DNA of 64,000 nucleotides from Bacteroidia bacterium (GTDB taxonomy: Bacteria > Bacteroidota > Bacteroidia > J057). How positions within the stretch are numbered: the stretch's first letter is position 1; each line of letters starts with the position of its first letter. The translations under genes and the position numbers were made by a program. Positions 1 through 10,124 of this stretch are shown piece after piece. Below the pieces are notes generated by a model. The model saw only the letters and a list, made by a program, of their open reading frames with translations. It ran no database searches and was not told the DNA's origin. Where the stretch lies: contig JAIBAH010000006.1 in the NCBI GenBank assembly GCA_019695295.1, forward strand, positions 1 through 64,000, in the 5' to 3' direction.

Positions 1-1
1 T

Positions 2-109
2 CTGGGAATTCTGGCTTACCGTACTCAGAATATTCTGGGAGGAGTAGTACTGCATATTACAGTGGCAATGGGAATGGAGTTTTTTGCGATGTGGCAGCTT
101 ATGCGGTAA
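2..109 (+). CDS. C-terminal end of a CPBP-like intramembrane protease (partial)
   Basis: The gene enters from the left edge; only the last 35 residues are visible, in frame 2, ending at TAA 107-109. They read as a hydrophobic helix preceded by GILAYRTQNILGGVVLH, the form of the last membrane segment of CPBP/Abi-type intramembrane glutamic proteases, where a G-x-L-x-Y-R-T-x-x-[IL] stretch is followed by a conserved L-H or L-L-H. The catalytic E and H residues of the family lie upstream and cannot be seen, so activity cannot be judged. Frame 1 is also open to TAA at 172 but looks like non-coding composition. The family call rests on a short stretch and is tentative. Confidence 0.5.
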   Translation: MGILAYRTQNILGGVVLHITVAMGMEFFAMWQLMR

Positions 110-201
110 TCCTTTCACTTTTATTAAATCCTGAGAATAAACTACTTATCATTTACACCCTGATTTTTTTATAAATTTATTCCAAAAACCCTGTATTTTA
201 T

Positions 202-232
202 TTTGCAGTTTTAAAAAACAGCCTTATATTTG
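202..232 (+). promoter_or_regulatory. Bacteroidota-type promoter of tRNA-Leu
   Basis: A -33 element TTTG (202-205) is followed after 19 nt by TATATTTG (225-232), a full match to the TAnnTTTG -7 consensus of the Bacteroidota primary sigma factor. Transcription would start near 238, about 25 nt before the mature tRNA. Confidence 0.75.
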
Positions 233-262
233 CAGTCCCAATTCAAAAAGGGTGGTATATAT

Positions 263-348
263 GCCGAAGTGGCGGAATAGGTAGACGCGCAGGACTTAAA
301 ATCCTGTTCACAGTAATGTGAGTGTGGGTTCGATTCCCACCTTCGGTA
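263..348 (+). tRNA. tRNA-Leu, anticodon UAA
   Basis: An 86-nt class II tRNA. The acceptor stem GCCGAAG (263-269) pairs with CTTCGGT (341-347; one G-U pair), the discriminator is A348, and the CCA end is not encoded. The anticodon loop around 293-302 reads CTTAAAA with TAA as anticodon, a long variable arm follows, and the T loop is GTTCGATTC. The long variable arm plus UAA anticodon identify leucine. It has its own promoter and terminator and is a single-gene unit. Confidence 0.95.
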
Positions 349-370
349 CGAATTTAAGATGGAAAATAGG

Positions 371-407
371 AAACTGTTATCGCTTTTTTACGGTAGCAGT
401 TTTTTTA
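371..407 (+). terminator. Rho-independent terminator after tRNA-Leu
   Basis: The stem AACTGTTATCG (372-382) pairs with CGGTAGCAGTT (391-401), allowing two non-Watson-Crick positions, and is followed by a T tract. It sits 24 nt after the tRNA. Confidence 0.7.
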
Positions 408-850
408 TTTATAAAAAATCAGATAGAAAATACAACCTTTCTCAAGATTGTCCGTACAACCCGTTTGTAATTTATTTTTAAACTCAAAATTATTAATAGA
501 AGATGAAAGCGGAATATACTATCTCTACCAAAAATGCCCGGATGTCCTCAGGGATACAGGCTTTGCTTGGGTAACAAAAAAGTATATTTTCCGAAGGGGT
601 AATCCCTTGACGACCTTCTTCTTTTTTCCCTGGCATTTGCCATCATAACGGGATTCCTTTAGTCTGAATATTGTCCGCATTTCCCACAATGCGTTTACCA
701 TCACTCAAACAGAATACAGTTTGTAACTATTGCATCAGCTTGTGAAAAGTTCGTGAATTTGCACGCTTAATCATTTCTGTTTACCCGTACTGTTATTACT
801 ATTGACCCAAAAAAGGCTTTATATGGCCTGTTGTTTCTGATTTATTCTTT
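408..850. other. Intergenic region, no supported gene
   Basis: About 440 bp between the tRNA terminator and the PcfJ gene. A 66-codon frame at 448-648 has no family resemblance, a biased Phe/Thr tail and no promoter. TGAATTTG (754-761) resembles a -7 box for the downstream gene but has no well-spaced -33 element. Confidence 0.5.
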
Positions 851-2203
851 ATGAAAAAGAAGTCAAAACTCAAAATCAGGTTAGCAGAAACAGAAGAAAA
901 AGAGAAAAAAATAGAACTGCTCCTGAAAACCCAATCCCGGAAATTTGATCCGGCCAATTTTTTAAGTGCGATGATAAACGGCAATAAAATGCCGGAAAAA
1001 TATACTTTTCCCAATGAAGGCTATCGTTACCTTTACACGATTTTTGCAGACAAAAGCAACAGCGACAAGAATGCATTGGGAAACAAGCAAAATTTTTTTC
1101 GGATTGTTTCTCATATTGCAAAAGGCAAAGGGAGCGAAATGCTCAAAGACAGTCAGATTATCAACGCCCTGCAAACGGCAGCGAAAATGCTTTCCGTAGC
1201 GGTACGTACTGTCGAAAGCTGGAAGCCCGCTTCCCATAATAAATTCAGGATGTGCAGCGAATTTATTCAGCATTTGTTTGTGGAGTATAAAGTGTCTACC
1301 TTTATGTATAATGCATTTTATACCGGAAACAAGGTTCATCTGGAATGGTTTATGTTGATTGCAAGGGGAGAAAGCCTGAGAAAAAAAGCGAAATTCCCCC
1401 TGAACCTGAGTGCCAGAGGAGTCCATTTTTTCCTGAATGCTCCTGACGATTTAAGCATTGAAGAAGCCCTGAGATACGCTCAGGTAACCTCAATGGGAGG
1501 AAGAGGTCAGTTATTGAGAGCGATTCTTGGTACTTTTATCGGCCCAATCAATGCGCATGAGTCTTTCTGGGAAACGGTGATTCTTTTTTTTGTGAATAAC
1601 CCGATGCTTGATATTGCTCACATCGGCCCGATTGTGGACTTCATTAATGCCATGAAATACGAAGCCCGAAATGTTTTTACAGAAAGAGGGGTTATGCAGC
1701 GGCTTCCTCCGCCTCTTCCGGACTTCTGTATGAAGGGACGTACCGTTTCTTCCCTGCTCAGAATGGTGGACGAATGGCATACCGAACTGGCATTGATGAA
1801 CAGGAAAAAACGAATTGATGGCAGTCTTTGCTGGGAAGGAATTCCGATTTCTGATTTCGAACACTCTGAAGGAAAAGGGCTGAACGAAAGAAAATACAAA
1901 ATCCGTCAGCTCATCACTTACAAAGAACTCCTTCAGGAAGGCAATGCGATGAGTCATTGTGTGTTCTCGTATGCGGATTCCTGCGCTAAACACAAATGCT
2001 CTATCTGGAGCGTACTCGTAGAATCGGTAGAAAACGTGAGCTTTAAACGCTTGCTGACGATTGAATTAAGCAGCAGCAAAGCCATCGTTCAGGTAAAAGG
2101 AAAATACAACGCATGCCCTACTTCTCAGGAAATGAGAATCATTGAATTATGGGCAAAAAAAGAAGGTCTTTCTATCAGCCGCTGGGTTACGACAAGAGAT
2201 TAA
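851..2203 (+). CDS. PcfJ-domain protein, copy 1
   Basis: A 450-residue protein with a lysine/glutamate-rich N-terminus (about residues 1-40), a helical middle and a C-terminal PcfJ-like domain. The diagnostic motif is GNAMSHCVFSYADSC near residue 365 (M-x-H-C-V-x-x-Y), followed by a beta-rich stretch with RLLTIEL and IVQVKGKYNACP. PcfJ is named from the enterococcal conjugative plasmid pCF10, but most chromosomal homologues have no known function. There is no signal peptide or membrane segment, so it should be cytoplasmic. It is transcribed alone and converges on rqcH across a shared terminator. A longer paralogue lies at 42779-44416 and shares the WH, MSHCV-x-SYA, RLLTIE and IVQ-x-(K/R) landmarks. 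Confidence 0.75.
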   Translation: MKKKSKLKIRLAETEEKEKKIELLLKTQSRKFDPANFLSAMINGNKMPEKYTFPNEGYRYLYTIFADKSNSDKNALGNKQNFFRIVSHIAKGKGSEMLKDSQIINALQTAAKMLSVAVRTVESWKPASHNKFRMCSEFIQHLFVEYKVSTFMYNAFYTGNKVHLEWFMLIARGESLRKKAKFPLNLSARGVHFFLNAPDDLSIEEALRYAQVTSMGGRGQLLRAILGTFIGPINAHESFWETVILFFVNNPMLDIAHIGPIVDFINAMKYEARNVFTERGVMQRLPPPLPDFCMKGRTVSSLLRMVDEWHTELALMNRKKRIDGSLCWEGIPISDFEHSEGKGLNERKYKIRQLITYKELLQEGNAMSHCVFSYADSCAKHKCSIWSVLVESVENVSFKRLLTIELSSSKAIVQVKGKYNACPTSQEMRIIELWAKKEGLSISRWVTTRD

Positions 2204-2220
2204 TCCTCCCGCTTCCGGAA

Positions 2221-2260
2221 AAATACAGGGCAAAAACATTGTGTTTTTTGTCCTGTATTT
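2221..2260. terminator. Bidirectional terminator between the PcfJ gene and rqcH
   Basis: A 9-bp perfect outer stem, AAATACAGG (2221-2229) with CCTGTATTT (2252-2260), extended inward by A-run/T-run pairing. Flanking A and T tracts allow use from both converging genes. Confidence 0.75.
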
Positions 2261-2263
2261 GGA

Positions 2264-3859
2264 TTATTCCTCCGTGGAGGAAGCCTTTACAGGCTCGATG
2301 ATGACTACGTTTTCCCTTGAAACGACTACTTCCCCGGCGGCGCTCCCTTTTCGTTTGCGGATATTTTTGCGGTGAGTATAAATCACAGGGACAAGGCTTT
2401 GTGTTCTGCTTTTGGAGAACCACGCTGCAAGCCCTGCGGCATATTCAAGCACAGGTGCGGGAAGATTCTGTCCTGACTTCTGACGAATAATCACATGAGA
2501 GCCACTCACTTCCTTTGCATGCAACCACCAATCATTTTTGTCTGCAAATTTCAGAAGCACATCATTATTTTTGGCATTTTTACCGATAAAAATCTGCCAT
2601 CCGTCCTTTTCAAAGTATCTGTATGGAAACTCTTTCTTCATCATTTCGGCGGTTTGCTGTTTTTCCAGCACCTTTAACAGTCGCAGCGGTTCATTATCCA
2701 TCCCTTTCGGGGTCAGCATTAGCTGCTCCGGGGTTTTCATACCGGTAAACTGAGTAACTTTCTCCTCCATCTCAAGGAGTTTATCTTCGATTACGGATAC
2801 TTCTTTTTCAAGATAGGCGAGCTTTGCCTTTCTGTCCTTATGTTTTTTAAAATACGCTTCCGCATTTTCGGCAGGCGACAAATCCTTTTTAAGTTTGATT
2901 TTACAGGGTTGATTTTCATTATAAAAATCCTCAACAATCAACTCGGTCTGTTCTCTTTCGATTCGGGGAAGGTTGGCAAAAATCAGGTGGCCGGTCTCTT
3001 CCGCAGAGCGTTCGTGATTGAGTTGCTGAATCGTTTTGAGGTAAGAGTGATACGTTCCTTCCAGTTTTTTGAAGGGCTCCAGAATCGCTTTTTTGAGGGA
3101 AGTGTACAGATTATTGTAGGCCTGATACTGAAAATAGGCTTTCAGATAAAAATTAAGGGCAGCGTCAATGTGTTTAAATCCGATATTTTCTTCTTCGGGA
3201 AAAAGCGAAAAGAGAATTCCGTCTTTGTTTTTACTCACAAAAAACTGCGGGGACGCAACTTCTTTCAGGCATTCTCTTAAGGCAGCGGAAGGGGAAAAAC
3301 TCTGAGTATGTAATCTCCATCTTTTCAGAAAATGAACATCGAAAACCGGGGAAATCTCCCTGAGTACTTTCAGGATTAATTTATCGTCCTGACCGGGGTC
3401 AAGGGAGTCGAGCTGTGCAATGAGGGATTCCTGAAACGGTCCCGGCTGAGGGGCAAAGGTCTCGTCCTGCTTCAGGGACTGATTGAAAAGTGCGCAAACC
3501 GCATCGTTTTTTTTCAGGATGAGATTGGACTGAATCCGGTGCATTTTCAGGGTAAGGGAATACGCTCCCGAAAAATAAAAAATCATGACCCTTTCAAAGG
3601 GAAGTACTTCTGCTTTTTTGAAAAACAATCCCTGTAACTCTGAGAATAAACTTACTACATTTTTTCCGGCTTTGCTGTAATCCGGCACAGGAATCACATA
3701 ACTCAGAGGAGTATTACATCCGATTCTCAATGCTGCTGAGTCGGACAGAATGATTAATTCGTTTTTATTTTGAGAGAAACACTCCTGAATTTGTTTATTT
3801 TTCCATTCTTTATTCAGAAAATCCCGCAAATGACATAAAGTAAAATAATGAAAGTGCAT
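2264..3859 (-). CDS. rqcH: NFACT-family ribosome quality-control protein RqcH
   Basis: A 531-residue homologue of the Rqc2/NEMF/Tae2/FbpA family. Such proteins bind 50S subunits obstructed by peptidyl-tRNA and recruit tRNA-Ala to add C-terminal alanine tails that mark stalled chains for degradation. The layout fits: an NFACT-N domain in the first third, a charged coiled-coil middle (about residues 230-400), and a C-terminal NFACT-R domain with the hallmark WWLHAKEVSGSHVIIR near residue 440. The length is usual for Bacteroidota homologues. It is single-gene, with an ATG start at 3859. ClpC lies 4 kb away but is not co-transcribed. Confidence 0.85.
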   Translation of the reverse strand: MHFHYFTLCHLRDFLNKEWKNKQIQECFSQNKNELIILSDSAALRIGCNTPLSYVIPVPDYSKAGKNVVSLFSELQGLFFKKAEVLPFERVMIFYFSGAYSLTLKMHRIQSNLILKKNDAVCALFNQSLKQDETFAPQPGPFQESLIAQLDSLDPGQDDKLILKVLREISPVFDVHFLKRWRLHTQSFSPSAALRECLKEVASPQFFVSKNKDGILFSLFPEEENIGFKHIDAALNFYLKAYFQYQAYNNLYTSLKKAILEPFKKLEGTYHSYLKTIQQLNHERSAEETGHLIFANLPRIEREQTELIVEDFYNENQPCKIKLKKDLSPAENAEAYFKKHKDRKAKLAYLEKEVSVIEDKLLEMEEKVTQFTGMKTPEQLMLTPKGMDNEPLRLLKVLEKQQTAEMMKKEFPYRYFEKDGWQIFIGKNAKNNDVLLKFADKNDWWLHAKEVSGSHVIIRQKSGQNLPAPVLEYAAGLAAWFSKSRTQSLVPVIYTHRKNIRKRKGSAAGEVVVSRENVVIIEPVKASSTEE

Positions 3860-3899
3860 GAAATTTCGGTATGAATGCGCGAAATTACGGGAAATTCTT

Positions 3900-4724
3900 C
3901 TATTTTACTACATCCAGCATTCTGTAAAGATATTCTACCTTATTTTCCTGATTGTTTTCCTGATAATAGAATATCAATCCTTCAATCAAAAGAGCCATCA
4001 ACATACGGTTTGAAGCTGCGGGATAGCTTTCCAGCGTCTTATCGGGGAATCGTTCAGTGACTAATCTCTCTATATATTCTCTCCGGAAAAGATTGCCATG
4101 ATTGTATGCGTCAATGAAGAAGTCGGCATTATGATCACTGAACTGCAATGCGATGTACCCCTCAATAATATAAGCCGTCACGGGCAATTCCAGTGCGCGG
4201 GTCAGTATCAGGTACAACAGGCTCATGGAAAAAATATTCCCTGATTTAGAGTCCATGAAACTCTTGAGGAAATAGCGGTCGGGATTACCGGCGTTTGTTT
4301 TTTCAGGGTGAAAATTTTCTTTTTTATAGAGAATATAATTCACAGAAAGAATCCTTTCATGATAATTCCGCTGATTTTCCATATCCAGCCAAATCATATT
4401 GGTGAGCCGGGTTATCTGTTTTTTATAAGTTTCCAGTTCTATTTTGGGATAGCGAAACCTTGAAATTACAAACCAGCCTTCCAGCAGGTCTTTTCCGCCT
4501 TTCATCCTCCAGTTTTTCAACTCCGATAAAGCAATTTCAGATTGTACGAACTGAAGTACTTCTTCTATTTTTCCCTGTACTTCCGGGTCGTTACTTTTTT
4601 CCCATATTTCTTCCAAAGGCGTGATAGCCGACACTCCGAGTGCCAGCACTTGTTTTTTTATTTCCGGAGATGTCTCTTCATCATCCAGTAAACTAATCAT
4701 CGCGAACCATTCTCTTTCATTCAT
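3900..4724 (-). CDS. SirB1/transglutaminase-like family protein
   Basis: A 274-residue cytoplasmic protein. The central segment FLKSFMDSKSGNIFSMSLLYL, followed by ALELPVTAYIIEGYIALQF and DFFIDAYNHGNLF, matches the SirB1 / transglutaminase-like core (COG2912-type), in which N-P-x-S-[ML]-x-x-x-Y and a later F-x-D-x-[YF] are conserved. The catalytic Cys of true transglutaminases is not apparent, as in most SirB1 proteins, so enzymatic activity is doubtful. The first 100 residues are helical and HEAT-like. It is 40 bp upstream of the rqcH start on the same strand and may share its transcript. The function in this phylum is unknown to me. Confidence 0.65.
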   Translation of the reverse strand: MNEREWFAMISLLDDEETSPEIKKQVLALGVSAITPLEEIWEKSNDPEVQGKIEEVLQFVQSEIALSELKNWRMKGGKDLLEGWFVISRFRYPKIELETYKKQITRLTNMIWLDMENQRNYHERILSVNYILYKKENFHPEKTNAGNPDRYFLKSFMDSKSGNIFSMSLLYLILTRALELPVTAYIIEGYIALQFSDHNADFFIDAYNHGNLFRREYIERLVTERFPDKTLESYPAASNRMLMALLIEGLIFYYQENNQENKVEYLYRMLDVVK

Positions 4725-5140
4725 AGGTCTGCATTTCTCTTTATTTGGAAAGAGTCAATTGTATTTACGGAAAAAAGTCTTTCGGGGTTTTCTGCTTTAA
4801 GAACAACCTAAACATAAAACCAGGATTTCAGAAAGAACGGAAACCCTTGTTGTTCGAGATTCCTGTTTTTTCGTCCCGGTTTTCACATGACAAACTCCTG
4901 ATTATTTTCCCCTTTATCTGCTTTCAATGAACAGGTTATATTTTTGACTAAGGCTGTGATACTGTTTTTCATTTTGAATCTTGCCCAAAAGCGATGAAAT
5001 ATTCCGGAATATTTTTATTTTGGTTAAATCTGGTGATGTATGTGTACGTAATAATCCGATTACCGGGTTATAGAATACGGGGCTGTAGAGGATTTGTTTG
5101 GTTATGAGGAGACACAAGTCATGAGACTTGCATTTATGAA
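4725..5140. other. Intergenic region, no supported gene
   Basis: About 415 bp upstream of the SirB1-like gene. Frames of 60-67 codons on both strands show no coding character. I see no clear promoter pair or RNA gene. Confidence 0.4.
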
Positions 5141-5179
5141 TTCTGTTAAGTGACGCCTGCGGCTTTACACTTAACAGAA
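5141..5179. repeat. Palindromic intergenic element, copy A
   Basis: A 12-bp perfect inverted repeat, TTCTGTTAAGTG (5141-5152) and CACTTAACAGAA (5168-5179), around a CGCC...GG-bearing loop, followed by CGGAG. It has the same architecture as the palindrome at 31742-31776, although the stem bases differ. It looks like a REP-type extragenic palindrome. Confidence 0.6.
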
Positions 5180-5222
5180 CGGAGCGAGACCCTTATCAGG
5201 GAGGAGTACTATATCCCTTAAA

Positions 5223-5265
5223 AACAGATTTCAGGGAAGAGGTTGGGTCTTTCCTGAAATCTGTT
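5223..5265 (-). terminator. recA terminator
   Basis: A 13-bp perfect inverted repeat, AACAGATTTCAGG (5223-5235) and CCTGAAATCTGTT (5253-5265). Read on the minus strand it lies 29 nt after the recA stop and runs into TTTTT. Confidence 0.75.
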
Positions 5266-5293
5266 TGGGATGAAAACGGAGAAAGATATCAGA

Positions 5294-6382
5294 CTATACT
5301 TCCGGCTCTTCTCCGTCTCCCGAATCAAGTCCTTCAAAATCTACTGGTTTCCCTTCGATTGATTGGATAACTCCTTTTTGAGCCATGATTTTGGATTCAA
5401 TTTCGTGCATTAAAGCCGGTTTTTCTTTCAATAATTTTTTAACGGCTTCACGACCCTGCCCCAGTTTTTCCTTTTCGTAGGAGAACCATGAGCCTGCTTT
5501 ATTTACCACGCCCAGTTCTACTCCCAGGTCCACGACTTCTCCTTCTCTTGAGATTCCTTCTCCGAAAAGAATATCAAATTCAGCCTGTTTAAAGGGAGGA
5601 GCAACTTTATTTTTAACGATTTTTACTTTTACTCTGTTTCCGATATTATCCGTTCCTTCTTTAATCTGATTGGTTCTGCGGATATCAATGCGGACTGAAG
5701 CATAAAACTTCAGGGCATTTCCACCGGTAGTGGTTTCCGGGCTACCGAACATCACTCCGATTTTATCCCTTAACTGATTGATAAAAATACAGGTACAATT
5801 GGTTTTGCTGATAATCCCGGTCATTTTACGAAGTGCCTGAGACATCAAACGGGCTTGTAATCCCATTTTGGAGTCACCCATTTCTCCTTCAATTTCTGCT
5901 TTCGGGGTTAATGCCGCAACAGAGTCAATGACGATAACGTCAATGGCATTGGAACGGATAAGGTGCTCGGCAATTTCCAGTGCCTGCTCTCCAAAGTCCG
6001 GCTGAGACACATAGAGGTTGGACATATCAATCCCCAGTTTAGTGGCATAATTACGGTCAAATGCATGCTCAGCGTCAATAAATGCGGCAATACCGCCTTT
6101 CTTTTGTGCTTCTGCGATAATGTGTAATGCCAGGGTAGTTTTTCCGGAGGATTCCGGTCCATAGATTTCTATAATCCTTCCACGGGGTACTCCACCGATT
6201 CCCAGGGCGATATCACAGGTCAGAGAGCCCGTAGAAATTGCTTCTACATCGGCAACCGGAGAGTCACTTAAACGCATAACGACTCCTTTACCGTAGGTTT
6301 TATCCAGTTTGTCCAAAGTAGAGTTTAATGATTTTAACTTTTCAGAATTTTCTTTTTCCTTTTCTTTTGATTCCTTTGACAT
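5294..6382 (-). CDS. recA: Recombinase A
   Basis: A 362-residue DNA-strand-exchange ATPase that drives homologous recombination and, in bacteria with a LexA response, co-protease activation. The Walker A motif GPESSGKTT lies near residue 75, the Walker B region [10 protein letters not shown] follows, loop 1 includes [14 protein letters not shown], and loop 2 is [12 protein letters not shown]. The protein is full length with the usual acidic tail (SGDGEEPEV). The N-terminal extension is rich in Lys/Glu. It is monocistronic, with a strong hairpin terminator. Confidence 0.97.
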   Translation of the reverse strand: MSKESKEKEKENSEKLKSLNSTLDKLDKTYGKGVVMRLSDSPVADVEAISTGSLTCDIALGIGGVPRGRIIEIYGPESSGKTTLALHIIAEAQKKGGIAAFIDAEHAFDRNYATKLGIDMSNLYVSQPDFGEQALEIAEHLIRSNAIDVIVIDSVAALTPKAEIEGEMGDSKMGLQARLMSQALRKMTGIISKTNCTCIFINQLRDKIGVMFGSPETTTGGNALKFYASVRIDIRRTNQIKEGTDNIGNRVKVKIVKNKVAPPFKQAEFDILFGEGISREGEVVDLGVELGVVNKAGSWFSYEKEKLGQGREAVKKLLKEKPALMHEIESKIMAQKGVIQSIEGKPVDFEGLDSGDGEEPEV

Positions 6383-6419
6383 AGTATATATAAATTAAAT
6401 AATTACAATTTTGAACGCA

Positions 6420-6451
6420 CAATATTACGATTTTTTCCGGTTTAATACAAC
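6420..6451 (-). promoter_or_regulatory. Probable recA promoter
   Basis: On the minus strand, GTTG (6448-6451) is followed after 20 nt by TAATATTG (6420-6427), one mismatch from TAnnTTTG. This would give a leader of about 30 nt. Confidence 0.45.
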
Positions 6452-6576
6452 ATCTCGTTTTGGGAGGGGGAAAAATGGGGTAAATTTTTTTTCGGATTTA
6501 CCCCTTAACCCTAACATGATTCTCCCCTTAATAACAATTGCGCTATAAACTTGTGCTTCTTTGGTAAAAAATTACT

Positions 6577-7185
6577 TCAGGCGGTTAACAAATAGGTACT
6601 TTTATATCCAAATGAATTGGGAGGATATGCCTCACCTTTCATCCATGATTCTACTTTCATCCGGTTGATAAAATGAGCAGGGGAAATATCTGCGTCTTTG
6701 ATATCATACCGGGAACCCATCACTTTGGGCAGAATGCTGTTTACAAACCAACTATTGTGCGTAAAAAACAAAGATTTGATTTTTCCGGTAACGGTAAGCG
6801 GTGAGAGTAAAAGTGTTGAAACTTCTTCATCCAGTGCAAAATTCTTATGAAACCGGCGAAGTCTCGCCAAATCCTCTTCATCTTCCGGAATAGACTCTGC
6901 AAAATCCAGTAAATCCGGGATATATTTATCTCCGTAGTTGGGCAAAAAATGATCTTCTTCGCAAATATGCTTTACACTTACTGCCTGCCCTTCACTGTTC
7001 ACAATCATAAACCCAAACTGAGGAATTACCAGATAGCGAACGCTCCACCAGGTATGCATAAAACGATGTCTTTCATCAGAAACTATTTCCTGAGCACTAT
7101 CGAGAAATGTGTGGATTGCAAGATAATCCTCCGGACTTCCGCCCCTTCTTTGGGCACTTAGAAAAGAAAGTTGTTTTGCATTCAT
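6577..7185 (-). CDS. DUF6915-like protein of unknown function
   Basis: 202 residues, soluble. The N-terminal half (residues 13-100) reads GGSPEDYLAIHTFLD, then DERHRFMHTWW, then FGFMIVNSEGQAVSVKHICEEDH. That series of landmarks (GG-x-PEDY-x-x-IH, D-x-RHR-x-x-x-H, FG-x-x-I-x-N-S/A-x-G, E-x-H) is characteristic of the small DUF6915 family. The C-terminal 100 residues are not part of that family as I know it and may be a lineage extension. The conserved His/Asp/Glu set suggests metal binding, but no function is established. It is single-gene with a well-formed promoter. Confidence 0.6.
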   Translation of the reverse strand: MNAKQLSFLSAQRRGGSPEDYLAIHTFLDSAQEIVSDERHRFMHTWWSVRYLVIPQFGFMIVNSEGQAVSVKHICEEDHFLPNYGDKYIPDLLDFAESIPEDEEDLARLRRFHKNFALDEEVSTLLLSPLTVTGKIKSLFFTHNSWFVNSILPKVMGSRYDIKDADISPAHFINRMKVESWMKGEAYPPNSFGYKSTYLLTA

Positions 7186-7221
7186 AAATGATTAGTTTTT
7201 ATTATTTACTAATATTTACGA

Positions 7222-7252
7222 CAAAATTACAAATAAGTTTTATATTTACAAA
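7222..7252 (-). promoter_or_regulatory. Promoter of the DUF6915-like gene
   Basis: Minus strand: TTTG (7249-7252), 19-nt spacer, TAATTTTG (7222-7229). Both elements match the Bacteroidota consensus, and the expected start is about 30 nt before the ATG. Confidence 0.7.
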
Positions 7253-7339
7253 TTTTATGCGATATTTTTTAACATTTTTTGCATTTTTTTTTAGATGTTT
7301 GTTTTTTTGCCCAAAAACGGCATTTTTGTATGCATTCAA

Positions 7340-7377
7340 AACAAAAGGAGGAAACAGGATTTCCCCCTGCTTCCTCC
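7340..7377 (-). terminator. clpC terminator
   Basis: Read on the minus strand, GGAGGAAGCAGG pairs with CCTGTTTCCTCC (plus-strand arms 7366-7377 and 7347-7358), followed by TTTTGTTTT. It lies 36 nt after the clpC stop. Confidence 0.75.
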
Positions 7378-7412
7378 CGGATTTTATGAACCAAAATCAG
7401 GCTCTTAAATAT

Positions 7413-9920
7413 TTATGACTGAGTCTCTTCTTCTTTCTTCTTTCTGGTTACAACCATTACAGCGTCCGAGGTTTTATCGTAATCTACAAACAGTTCATCT
7501 CCTTCTTTTCCTTCTCCCTTCAGGATTTCGTCGGCTATAGGGTCTTCGAGATAGCGTTGAATCGCTCTTTGAAGCGGGCGTGCCCCAAACTGCTTGTCAA
7601 ATCCTTTTTCAGCGATAAAGTTTTTGGCTTCTTCGGTAAGTGTAATGGCATATCCTTTTTCATTAATCCGCTTAAAGACTTTGCGTAACTGAAGGTCTAT
7701 AATCTGGAAAATGTGCTCCTTTTCGAGTTCATTGAAGATAATGATTTCGTCAATACGATTCAGGAATTCCGGACGAAAAACCTTACGCATTGCGTTTTCA
7801 AGGGTTCCTTTCATCGCATCATAGGCCAGCCCGGATTTAGCCTGAGTACTGAATCCTACCCCGGAGCCGAATGCTTTTAATTCCTGCACCCCGATATTGG
7901 AAGTCATAATAATGATGGTATTCTTAAAGTCCACCCTTCTGCCAAGTCCGTCGGTAAGAATCCCGTCATCAAGTACCTGAAGAAGGATGTTAAAAATATC
8001 CGGATGGGCTTTTTCGATTTCGTCCAGAAGAATTACGGAATAAGGCTTGCGGCGTACTTTTTCGGTAAGTTGTCCGCCTTCTTCGTACCCTACGTATCCC
8101 GGAGGAGCTCCCACTAAACGGGAAACCGTGAATTTCTCCATAAACTCACTCATATCAATCCGGATTAGCGCGTCCTCGGAATCGAACAGGTAACGGGCAA
8201 GTGCTTTTGCAAGTTCCGTTTTTCCTACTCCGGTTTGCCCAAGGAAGATAAAGGAGCCAATGGGTTTTTTGGGATCCTTGAGTCCGAGGCGGGAACGTTT
8301 AATCGCTTTCACGAGTTTGCTTACCGCCAGATCCTGACCGATGACAGAATCCTTGAGTAACTCACCCATCTGCAATAGTTTTTCGGCTTCACCGGAAGCT
8401 ACTCTTTGTACGGGAATTCCGGTCATCATGGATACAACTGCGGCTACATCGTCTTCACTTACAGCATACCGCTGATTTTTGGATTCTTCTTCCCACAGCA
8501 CTTTTGCCTGCTCCAGCTCTTCGGTATATTTCCGTTCTCTGTCCCGGAGTTCGGCGGCTTCTTCGTACTTCTGGTTTTTTACAACATGTACCTTTAATTC
8601 TTTTACTTCCTCAATTTTTTTCTCCAGCTCAAGAATATGCTGCGGTACATTAATATTTGTTATATGCACCCGGCTTCCCACTTCGTCCAATACGTCAATG
8701 GCCTTATCGGGGAAATAACGGTCGGTAATATACCTTTCACTGAGCTTAACGCAGGCGTCGAGGGATTCGGGGGTATAGTTTACGTTGTGGTGATCTTCGT
8801 ATTTTCCCTTGATATTTTCAAGGATAATTCTGGTTTCCTCAGGAGAAGTCGGTTCTACAATCACCTTCTGGAAACGTCTTTCAAGGGCGCCGTCCTTTTC
8901 GATATACTGACGATACTCATCCAGGGTAGTAGCGCCGATACACTGAATTTCGCCACGGGAAAGTGCGGGTTTAAAAATATTGGAAGCGTCCAGAGAGCCT
9001 GATGCACCTCCTGCCCCTACAAGGGTATGCAATTCATCAATGAAAAGAATTACGTCAGGGGATTTTTCCAGCTCACCCATTACCGCCTTCATTCTTTCTT
9101 CAAACTGCCCCCGGTATTTGGTTCCGGCTACAAGCGAAGCAATATCAAGCGTAACGATTCTTTTATTGTACAGTACCCGGCTTACTTTTTTCTGAATAAT
9201 TCTCAGCGCAAGGCCTTCGGCGATAGCGGTTTTTCCTACTCCCGGCTCACCGATTAAAACCGGATTGTTTTTTTTGCGGCGGCTCAGGATTTGTGCTACC
9301 CTTTCGATTTCCTTTTCTCTACCTACGATGGGTTCAAGTTTGTTTTCCTCAGCGGCTTTGGTCAGATCCCGTCCAAAATTATCCAGAACCGGAGTTTTGG
9401 ATTTAGCCGGGCGGTTTCTTGGGCGTTCAGAGCCATATTCGCCTCCTTCGGGGGAGTCAGGGGTAGCCATAGACCTTGGCAATTCGCCTGTTCCTTTGCC
9501 GGAGATTTCGCCATGAACCATTTCATAATTTACGCCACTTCTGCCCAGAATGTGAGCAGCGACATTATTTTCTTCTTTGAGGATTCCCAGCAATAAGTGC
9601 TCGGTTTCAATATCAGGACTGTTAAATCCTTTTGCTTCCAAACGGGCATATTTCAATACCTTATCCGCCTGACGGGTAAAGGGTATATTGGTTACATTTA
9701 CTACATTATAAGAACCTTTTACTGCATTTTCAATGCTTTTCTTTAATTGTAATAAATCAACTCCAAAATTTTGAATCAGGGTTATAGCAAGGCCTTCGCC
9801 ATCACGTATCATTCCAAGAATCATGTGTTCGGGTCCAATATATTCCTGCCCAAGGCGGATTGCCTCTTCACGGGTATATGAAAGTACATCTCTTAATCTG
9901 TCCGAAAAATTTGCATCCAT
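7413..9920 (-). CDS. clpC: AAA+ unfoldase ClpC
   Basis: 835 residues, the Hsp100 partner of the ClpP peptidase for ATP-driven unfolding and degradation of damaged or regulatory proteins. Domain order: duplicated Clp-N repeats (about 1-150), AAA-1 with Walker [10 protein letters not shown] (near 227), a UVR/M-domain insertion ([17 protein letters not shown], near 440) that separates ClpC from ClpA and ClpB, AAA-2 with [10 protein letters not shown] (near 560), and the D2-small domain. The loop GSGVGFST fits the [LIV]GF ClpP-docking tripeptide. I start at 9920 (MDANFSDRL), the usual beginning of the family; an ATG two codons upstream (9926) is also possible. A TATCTTTG -7 box at 9996-10003 (minus) may drive it, though the -33 element is poor. 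Confidence 0.95.
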   Translation of the reverse strand: MDANFSDRLRDVLSYTREEAIRLGQEYIGPEHMILGMIRDGEGLAITLIQNFGVDLLQLKKSIENAVKGSYNVVNVTNIPFTRQADKVLKYARLEAKGFNSPDIETEHLLLGILKEENNVAAHILGRSGVNYEMVHGEISGKGTGELPRSMATPDSPEGGEYGSERPRNRPAKSKTPVLDNFGRDLTKAAEENKLEPIVGREKEIERVAQILSRRKKNNPVLIGEPGVGKTAIAEGLALRIIQKKVSRVLYNKRIVTLDIASLVAGTKYRGQFEERMKAVMGELEKSPDVILFIDELHTLVGAGGASGSLDASNIFKPALSRGEIQCIGATTLDEYRQYIEKDGALERRFQKVIVEPTSPEETRIILENIKGKYEDHHNVNYTPESLDACVKLSERYITDRYFPDKAIDVLDEVGSRVHITNINVPQHILELEKKIEEVKELKVHVVKNQKYEEAAELRDRERKYTEELEQAKVLWEEESKNQRYAVSEDDVAAVVSMMTGIPVQRVASGEAEKLLQMGELLKDSVIGQDLAVSKLVKAIKRSRLGLKDPKKPIGSFIFLGQTGVGKTELAKALARYLFDSEDALIRIDMSEFMEKFTVSRLVGAPPGYVGYEEGGQLTEKVRRKPYSVILLDEIEKAHPDIFNILLQVLDDGILTDGLGRRVDFKNTIIIMTSNIGVQELKAFGSGVGFSTQAKSGLAYDAMKGTLENAMRKVFRPEFLNRIDEIIIFNELEKEHIFQIIDLQLRKVFKRINEKGYAITLTEEAKNFIAEKGFDKQFGARPLQRAIQRYLEDPIADEILKGEGKEGDELFVDYDKTSDAVMVVTRKKKEEETQS

Positions 9921-10124
9921 AATCACGGAATTGTTAAATTAAATCTGAATTATATTATTATTAACTAATGCTATCAAAAATTATGCTTTACCCTACAAAG
10001 ATAAAATTTATCTGCCAAATTGACACATTTTCTACCAAAAAATCCTTTTCTTCTCTCTTTTTCGCCGTATTTCTCCTGACATTGCGAATTTCAGGTTTTT
10101 AAAAAGGTACTTTACCCCATTTTT

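Noticed and set aside
448-648. 66-codon plus-strand ORF after tRNA-Leu
   Set aside because: No recognisable motif, skewed composition and no promoter; treated as chance.
7188-7418. 76-codon plus-strand ORF
   Set aside because: Overlaps the promoter of the divergent DUF6915-like gene and the clpC terminator; very Phe-rich, as expected from T-rich DNA.
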